Assembly (NCBI GenBank): GCA_004123355.1
Contig: SCHM01000008.1
Span: 1,111,501-1,175,500, forward strand
Direction: 5' to 3'
Origin: Amphirosellinia nigrospora
Taxonomy: Eukaryota; Ascomycota; Sordariomycetes; Xylariales; Xylariaceae
DNA length: 64,000 nucleotides
Position numbers and translations under genes: made by a program. The notes under the pieces were generated by a model, which worked only from the letters and a program-made list of their open reading frames with translations, did no database searches and was not told the origin of the DNA. This document shows, one piece after another, positions 58,101 through 64,000 of this stretch; position 1 is the first letter of the stretch, and every line of letters begins with the position of its first letter.

Positions 58101-60219
58101 TTTTAAAATTTTAGTACTAAATAACAATTAAATTTATAACAAATTAAATAAATAAAACTAATAGCTAATTATAATTTCATTATTATATACTACTTTAAAT
58201 CTAAAAACATTATAGCTAACGTTCTTACAAAAAAACAAAAAACTTATAAACATAAAAAAATAAAAAAAAAACTAAAAATATATAACTATATTCCGATTAA
58301 TTAATAAACTTAGCACTTTCTTAAATAAAAAAACGTTACTATTTATACTTTCGACCTAAAAAAAATAGCTAACGCTATAGCTATTATATACGAATTTAAA
58401 ACAAAAGCTATAATTAATACTTTAGCTACTAAAATCTTTTTAATAAATAAAATACTATAATAAAACTAATAGTTTTTAAACTTAAAAATTTATTAAAAAA
58501 AGCCCGTATTAGTTTAAATAAAAATTAAACTTTAAATAAAGTTTAATTATTTATAAAAATAACTTATAGTACTTAAAACAAATAATTTGCCCGCTTATAT
58601 TTTAAAAAAATACATAATTATATTATAACCGCCTACCTTAAATAAAATAAAACCCGCAAATTTATAACGTTATAATATTAGTAGCTAAAACTAATAAAAA
58701 ATTATAACTAATATAAAAAACTACCTAAAATATAAGCCCGCTAAAATACCCGCAATAAAATACTTAGATTATTATAGCTTATATTAATTTTTTAAAACTT
58801 TTCTAATATTTAGTAATAAATTTTAAAAAAATAACAACTAATAAAAATAAAAAAAATTTATATTCATAATTAACCGATTAAACAAACTACTATAGTTAAT
58901 ACTTTATAATAAAATAATAACAGTAATCTAAGCTACTTATTTATATTATAAAAACCTTTCCGGATTTTTAAATTGCTAAAAAAATCAACTCCAATAAAAA
59001 GCTTTAGTTTATATTAGCTTTTACTAACGAACTAATAAAAATTTTTAATATTATAAAAACTATTATTTTTAAAATATTATAAATCGGTAAACCAAGCTAA
59101 AATTATTATAAATATTTAAACTAAAAGTTATACCTTTTTTATAACTACTACTAAAATAATTAAAAAATAGCTTTATTTACTATAAATTTTATAGCGGCTT
59201 TTTTGCCGTATAAATCTATAAAATTATAACCCTACGAAATATTATTTAAATTCTTTATATTTAATTATTATAACTAGCTTAACTATACAATAAATATAGC
59301 TAATATATTAACTAAAAAACGTATTACTTAAAAAAAAGCAAAAACTAGCAGAAATAGTAAAAAATACGTTAAAACTATATAACAGATCTTAAAATAAATA
59401 TAAAAAAAAACAATTTAAAAAAAAACCGTTATCGGAAAAAACTAAACTTTAAAGTTAAAACTAAATATTTATTATAAAAAATATTAATTATAAACAACCA
59501 ACTAACTTTTAAATAAATTAAATTATCCGTTAATACGCTAATATTTAAAATTATTAAAAAAATAAAACTAGCAATATTCTAATTAAAAATATCTTTAAAC
59601 TAACATACTTTTAACTTATATTACGCTAACCGATTATAAAAATACCCGAATAACTTATTACTAAGCTAAGCTATTAAACAGCTTAAAAACAAATAATAAT
59701 CCTTAATAAAAAAAACCTAAATAAAAAATAAAACAAATATAAATATTATAACTTTACTATAAAAACCTTTTAATATTAAATAAATTAAAAAAAATAAAAT
59801 TTTAATAAAAATAATATTTTATAAATAACTTTAAAAATTCGCCTAAGCTACTATTCAAGTTTTATAAAAATAACCTTAAATCAGCAAAACTACTAAAAAA
59901 ACTAAAAAAATAACTAAAAGCCGTAAAAAAAAATAAATTCGAAAAAATTACCTAAACAATAATGCTTTAAAAGTTCGCAAAAACTAATATTACATCGTTC
60001 GCGAAAAAAAAATACAAAAAATTAAACGTAAAAACAATATTAAAAAAGCATTATTTACTAAATTATAAAAAAGCCCCGAAATACAGCCAAATAAAGGCCC
60101 ATAATATAATAGCCTAAAAGTAAAAACCCAAAGTAATCTTTTTTCTTATTAAATAGCAACTTTTTAGCAAACGTAAGGTTCGATTCGAATTTTATAACAA
60201 GATTTTTTTAAAGGGAGGT

Positions 60220-60435
60220 AGTTACAGGTAGCTAACTAAATACAAATATAAAAATATAATAAGTCCTTGCGGACCCACCTAAAATCACATAATCAGCCCT
60301 ACCGTACACACACACAAAATCCCTATATATAAAATTAGCCGCTAGATCCTAGATCTAGCTTAATATTTCTCGATTAATATATAAATAGGACCTTAATTAA
60401 GAGCTTTGCTTCTATAAAGGACACCAATCGTAACA
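60220..60435 (+). repeat. 3' LTR of the Ty3/gypsy element
   Basis: Starts AGTTACAGGTAGC and ends AATCGTAACA, followed by the CCCGG duplication at 60436-60440. Its inner (left) part is depleted of G relative to the 5' LTR (AAATATAAAAATATAATAAG versus GGATATAGTGGATACAGTGG), its outer part is not. Confidence 0.8.
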
Positions 60436-61769
60436 CCCGGCCGCCCGCATAAATTAAATAATTAGTACAAAAGGTATATTATTAGGCTTGTAGAAGCTAA
60501 TTTTTTATTTTTTTGCGTGAGGTACGCAAAATTGCGTGCTTGCACGTATTTATAGATATGCTACAGAAGTAGCTTTGCTGCGGGGGCGTTTTGTACGAAC
60601 AAGTATTTTGCCGGCCGTTTTTGACCCGGAAGTAGCTGCGCGGAGGCTCGAATAGGCTTTCGAGCACTAGAATAAGCTATTCGAGTATTGGAAACGTGTT
60701 TTTTTTAGTGACGAATCGATTATTAAGCGTGGTTGCGGAGACCGCGCGGTATAGGCTTTTTGTCGAAATAGTCCGTTTTACTTTTTTGTTTCGAAGTAGC
60801 AAATCTAGCCTAAAAACTAACCTATAGCTACGCAATAAAAAAATCGCGTTTATTATTTTAATACGTATAACTTCGCTATAAAAATTTAGGCTTAAATAAA
60901 TGTTTTAGGGTAAATTTCGTTATAACTGCTGTTTTTTTATCGTTGCTTTCGACGGGGACTTTAAAGCAAAACAAAAAGGCATAACGGGTAAAATTTACTA
61001 CGCTTTTTTCGATGAATACTTAGTTAAAAATTTCGATTACGATTTTATATTTATATAATAACGCTTTTGTTTATACGGCTAGTATTATTATAAAATAGCT
61101 CGAAACGTAAGATTTTAAAATTTTCGATTAGCTTTTATATTCGCCCGATTTAAACTTTATAAAAAATATATAAAAGCTATTTAAAAAACAAATCTATAAA
61201 GCTTATTTTAAGCTATAAATATTTAATAATACGTAAAAAATATTAGATCTGTTTCTATACGCAACAGTTAAACAGTAAGAAAATATTATAAAAAAAACGT
61301 TAAATAACTTAATAGAAAATATGCCGCGGTAAATCGCGGCGGTTATCGCGGCCGTAGGTAGTATACGAAGTATTAGTAGGGTTATTTAAAAGCTATATTG
61401 CTTACGGACAATTTATACTTTTAGATTTTTTTTTCTATTTAATTAAATGCGTAATTAGAATTTTAAATATAGGGTATGTTTTGGGGTAATATGGGGTTTG
61501 ATCGGTAGCTCGTTATTTTTGCAACCCGACTGTACGTATGTGTCTCCGAAGAGGGCGGATTCCCGGTCTCGGCCCCGGCTCGCGTCGGCCCCTTGTGATC
61601 ATTTTTAGTTGTGGGCCGCCAACGCTTATGATCGGAACCCAGTGCAATCAATAGTCGAACTCGGACTGACCAATATCAAGTAAATAAACAACCTGTAGAG
61701 CATCGCAAAGCAACACCAACCTAACTAATCTGCTGATTCAGGATCGCGGCTGGCGGGGTAACAGTGAGC

Positions 61770-63847
61770 ATGTGTGACAGGACACAAGTTGGCGGACCGG
61801 AGGCGGCCGCAGCTTCGGGCTCTACTGACCAACCGACATCACCGCGCACCAACGAAGAGGCGACCCCAATCCAAGAGGATGACAGGAGTCGTGTCCGCGA
61901 GTTCTACGAGAGGAACTTCGGCTTGTTCTTGGTTTTTTCAGCCCAGACATTTGGTTCAGTGGTGCGCCTCATTGCACCATTTATTTCTACGCTCCTATTC
62001 CTCCAGACGAGCTCCTTTCGCACAGATAGATACTGCTGCCGTTACTTGACTAACAGTTAGCTTGTTTCTATAGATGAGTACGGCGGCGAAGCTCTTGACC
62101 TCCAAAGATTCGCCCAACCGCTTCCATGCCCTACACATCATCTTCGTCCGCAGTTAGTATTTCCGAGTCGCTTATTCCTCGATGGGGGAAAAATCCAGCT
62201 CCTGTCTTTCTCCTACTTTGGATGTAAATGGTAGCTTCTAAGTGCTAATATTGCACAGTGTTGGCCACCGCCGTACTGGGTTCGTTGTACATGTGGCATA
62301 AGAAAGTCCCCAACTTCCCCATAGGGCCGCAAAACAGTTCGTATTCTTAAGTCATTTATCCCTCAACGTAGTTAAAAGATCCTGCTCCTCTGCGCCATGT
62401 GCGCCTGCATATTCCCCAAATACCCTATTCACGAGTCTTTCTTCTTCTGTTTCTTTGCTATGAACGGCAGTCTCTAACATCATCTCTCCTAGTGTTTCCC
62501 CTGCTCATCATGCGCGGCGCCGCTGGCTTTGTTGGACTTTTTGGCCTGTACTGTGAGTCGTTGTCACCAACACATAGCGGCGAGACCGTGGTTCTAAGTG
62601 ACGTATAAGAAGGGCGGACTAGAAGCTAATCGCCTTTCCCCGCAACTCGCTCTCATACCTAGAGATTTCGGATGCTACGGCCATCTCCTTCTTGGTCCCT
62701 ACTTGGACTGCGATCCTCTGCTATGTCTGGCTTGGGGTGAGTCGTTTCGAAAATTCAAAGGGCCCTGGCGAAGTAAGGGGAACGGTAGCTGACCCTTTTA
62801 CAGGAACCATACCGGATTCAAGAGGCTTTTTCAGGCTTTATTTCACTAGCTGGCGTCCTACTTATCGCGCGACCGGCGTTCTTATTTGGGAGCGCAACTG
62901 CATCGGACGACGATCATGCGACAAGTTTCATCGTAAACGGGGCTCAAGAAGGATTGCCCGTGGGTTCCCCGTCTTCACAGCGGACGCTTGCTGTCATGGT
63001 GAGTAATTATCAATATTAATTTCTTACTGTTTTGGCAACTTTTGGAACATCAGATTTCCATATTGGGATAAGAGAGTGTCTAGAAGTTTCTAAAACTCGT
63101 ACAAAACAGCTCCAGATCGCAACAACTGACTTCGAGTATCGTAGTGTTCCATCATGGGCACATTCGCAGCGGCGACAGCATACAGCTCCATCCGGGTCAG
63201 TATGTAATTCTCGAGACATTTTCTTCCTGTTTTGGCAACTTTCCCTCCCAATTCACGCTACAAACAGCAATAACTGACTCCGAGTGTTGTAGTTGGAAAA
63301 CGAGTTCATTCACTGATCAGCGTAAATTATTTTGCCGTGCTATCGACAGTCGGTTCCGCATTGGTTATCCTGGTTCATCCGGATCTTCACTTCATATTGC
63401 CCGAGGGCGCGATGCAATGGTAGGTTATGTGAGGTTACCATTCGATATGAAAACTAACTGCAGTAGGGCCTTGCTGGTCATCATTGGAGTGGCGGGATTC
63501 TTGCTACAGTTCCTCCTGACAGAGGGGCTGCAGCGAGAGAAAGGCGGCAGAGCGACGAATATGACGGTAATCTCTAGCCATGGAAAACAACACGTCAGAC
63601 CCGTTGCCTTGCTAACTCGTTCCATTGCCTGTAGTACTTTCAAATGGTACTTGCGCTTATCATTGAGCGTGTCATCTGGGGAACGACGCCTGCGTTGCTG
63701 AGTTTTGTAGGGAGTGCCTTGATCATCGGTGCCGCGGTATGGCTAAGCCTACAGAAAGCCAAGCCGAACGAAGTGAAGGAGAGAAGGGCTGTGGTCGACG
63801 AGGAGACTAGTCTGCTCGGGCCCGGAAGAATACAACCTGGAGTATAG
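61770..63847 (+). CDS. SLC35/EamA (drug/metabolite transporter superfamily) membrane transporter, ten exons
   Basis: Predicted ten-helix transporter of the DMT superfamily (SLC35G/EamA-like); substrate unknown. Exons: 61770-61961, 62074-62152, 62259-62336, 62493-62552, about 62645-62736, 62804-62998, 63145-63199, 63293-63419, 63467-63566, 63635-63847. Landmarks: NFGLFLVFSAQTFGSV, MSTAAKLLTSKDSPNRFHAL, LLIMRGAAGFVGLFGLY, ISDATAISFLVPTWTAILCY, AFSGFISLAGVLLIARPAFL, GTFAAATAYSSIRVIGKRVH, SLISVNYFAVLSTVGSALVI, LLVIIGVAGFLLQFLLTEGL and VLALIIERVIWGTTPALLSF. The paired Gly/Ala-rich helices and the two-EamA layout fit the family. Only one small defect: the acceptor before exon 5 reads CCGCA|ACTC, as if a G were missing. 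Two adjacent introns (62999-63144 and 63200-63292) are introner-like. The C-tail ends GRIQPGV. The GTG at 61764 is not needed; ATG 61770 begins MCDRTQVGG. Confidence 0.85.
62999..63144 (+). mobile_element. Introner-like element B (transporter intron, 146 nt)
   Basis: Phase-0 intron GTCATG|GTGAGTAATT ... GAGTATCGTAG|TGTTCC. It carries CTGTTTTGGCAACTTT (16 nt identical to element C), GTGTCTAGAAGTTTCTAAAAC (as GTGTCTAGAAG and TTTCTAAAAC; compare A and D) and GCAACAACTGACTTCGAGT, two mismatches from the 19-nt 3' block of A and C. CTGAC is the probable branch site. Confidence 0.85.
63200..63292 (+). mobile_element. Introner-like element C (next transporter intron, 93 nt)
   Basis: Phase-1 intron GTCA|GTATGTAATTCT ... 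GAGTGTTGTAG|TTGGAA, only 55 nt after element B. It shares CTGTTTTGGCAACTTT with B and GCAATAACTGACTCCGAGT exactly with A. Relative to A, B and D it lacks the middle GAAGCTTCTGAAAC block, so it is an internally shortened copy. Confidence 0.85.
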
Positions 63848-64000
63848 GACGAGTGACTTCAACCAGGGGGCAGATAGCATATGACATTACTTGAGCACCT
63901 TGTGAGTGTTAGGGTCAATACTAGAGGCTACTTGATAATGAATGAGCTGCATGGAAGTTGCCATTGCCTACTACCCGTGACATTTCCTACTTAGGTACAA
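63848..64000. other. 3' flank of the transporter to the window end
   Basis: About 150 nt of non-coding sequence; nothing recognised apart from a TTAGGTAC motif near 63992. Confidence 0.4.

Larger units (their letters stand above)
53344..60435 (+). mobile_element. RIP-mutated Ty3/gypsy LTR retrotransposon
   Basis: Two LTRs of 217 and 216 nt flank about 6.4 kb of extremely AT-rich sequence with no open frame over 60 codons apart from the later insertion. A reverse-transcriptase remnant on the plus strand reads YGLY-like KYINS and AYINDILIF (about 57437-57463; the catalytic YxDD decayed to IND), followed by HRVYVIKVLKRFKA and NPEKI, as in Ty3/gypsy polymerases. C and G are nearly lost except where TpA or CpG arise, consistent with RIP, the fungal repeat-induced C-to-T process. 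The element sits inside the mariner element (CCCGG duplication) and is itself interrupted at 54862-55122. A purine-rich AAAGGGAGGTA just before 60220 is a likely polypurine tract. Net length without the inserted solo LTR is about 6.8 kb. Confidence 0.85.
53051..61532 (+). mobile_element. Tc1/mariner-type DNA transposon, split by a later retrotransposon insertion
   Basis: Left terminus at 53051 reads CAGTGGGGCAGC and then an A-tract with ACGAG; the reverse complement of the right terminus (61532 inward) reads CAGTCGGGTTGC, A-tract, ACGAG, 20 of 24 positions equal. Both ends abut TA (53049-53050 and 61533-61534), the target site of this superfamily. The element is in two arms, 53051-53343 and 60441-61532, together about 1.39 kb, the usual size. 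Right-arm translation retains decayed transposase landmarks on the plus strand: RVFFSDES near 60694-60720, a DNASxHTA-like NAFVYTA near 61062, and YSPDLN (61138-61155) before a stop-broken IENIWK-like segment. Many frames are interrupted by TAA/TAG, so it is inactive. Confidence 0.75.

Noticed and set aside
1-64000. tRNA, 5S rRNA, CRISPR array, prokaryotic operon signals
   Set aside because: I scanned for tRNA T-loop patterns (GGTTCGAATCC type), the fungal 5S start and direct-repeat/spacer arrays and found none with supporting structure; a dedicated search (tRNAscan, Infernal) would be decisive.

Overview
This window is nuclear DNA from a filamentous ascomycete (Pezizomycotina, probably Sordariomycetes). 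The signs are short spliceosomal introns (about 50-150 nt, GT..AG, one GC..AG), typical fungal housekeeping genes, an AT-rich transposon island with RIP-like C-to-T/G-to-A decay, and 5' regions studded with TACCTA/TAGGTA motifs. I saw no rRNA, tRNA, CRISPR array or prokaryotic-style operon.

Layout. 0.5-9.3 kb: diphthine methyltransferase (DPH7-like, -), DUF1917/BLES03-like protein (+), NatC acetyltransferase NAA30/MAK3 (-), phospholipid:diacylglycerol acyltransferase (+), TAN1 tRNA ac4C factor (+). 9.3-17.2 kb: a gene-poor, decayed stretch. 17.2-25 kb: APH-like protein (+), COG6 (-), ATG9 (+). 26-27.7 kb: a Gfd2/YDR514C-like exonuclease-fold gene flanked by inverted GTACCAGTCC-type repeats. 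28.7-38.3 kb: mitoferrin-type carrier (+), ER J-domain/TPR co-chaperone (-), HAUS1-like coiled-coil protein (+), VAC14 (-). 40-49 kb: a tiny seed-maturation-protein-like gene (-), cytochrome b5-fused sphingolipid/fatty-acid desaturase (-), VOC/glyoxalase-like protein (-), EMG1/NEP1 (-). 51.7-52.6 kb: secreted GH25 lysozyme-like protein (+). 53.05-61.53 kb: a nested transposon island. 61.8-63.8 kb: SLC35/DMT-type transporter (+). The host genes are mostly unlinked functionally; several pairs are divergent and share a promoter region.

The most notable signal is a family of look-alike introns. Introns in the DUF1917 gene, the transporter (two) and, more diverged, the lysozyme gene share the same 5' end (GTNNGTAATT), the same internal GTTTTGGCAACTTT block, a GAAGCTTCTGAAAC block (in three of them) and, in three of them, the same branch-site/3' end. 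Unrelated genes carrying homologous introns are the hallmark of introners (introner-like elements).

The transposon island resolves into three layers with visible target duplications: a Tc1/mariner element with TIRs at a TA site, split by a Ty3/gypsy LTR retrotransposon with a CCCGG duplication, itself split by an almost RIP-free 261-bp solo LTR with an ATATA duplication.

Many conserved genes are broken by single missing bases, mostly in short homopolymer runs, while others (TAN1, mitoferrin, HAUS1-like, DUF1917) read cleanly. This looks like uneven consensus accuracy, not mass pseudogenisation, so gene spans are reliable but several reading frames as printed are not.
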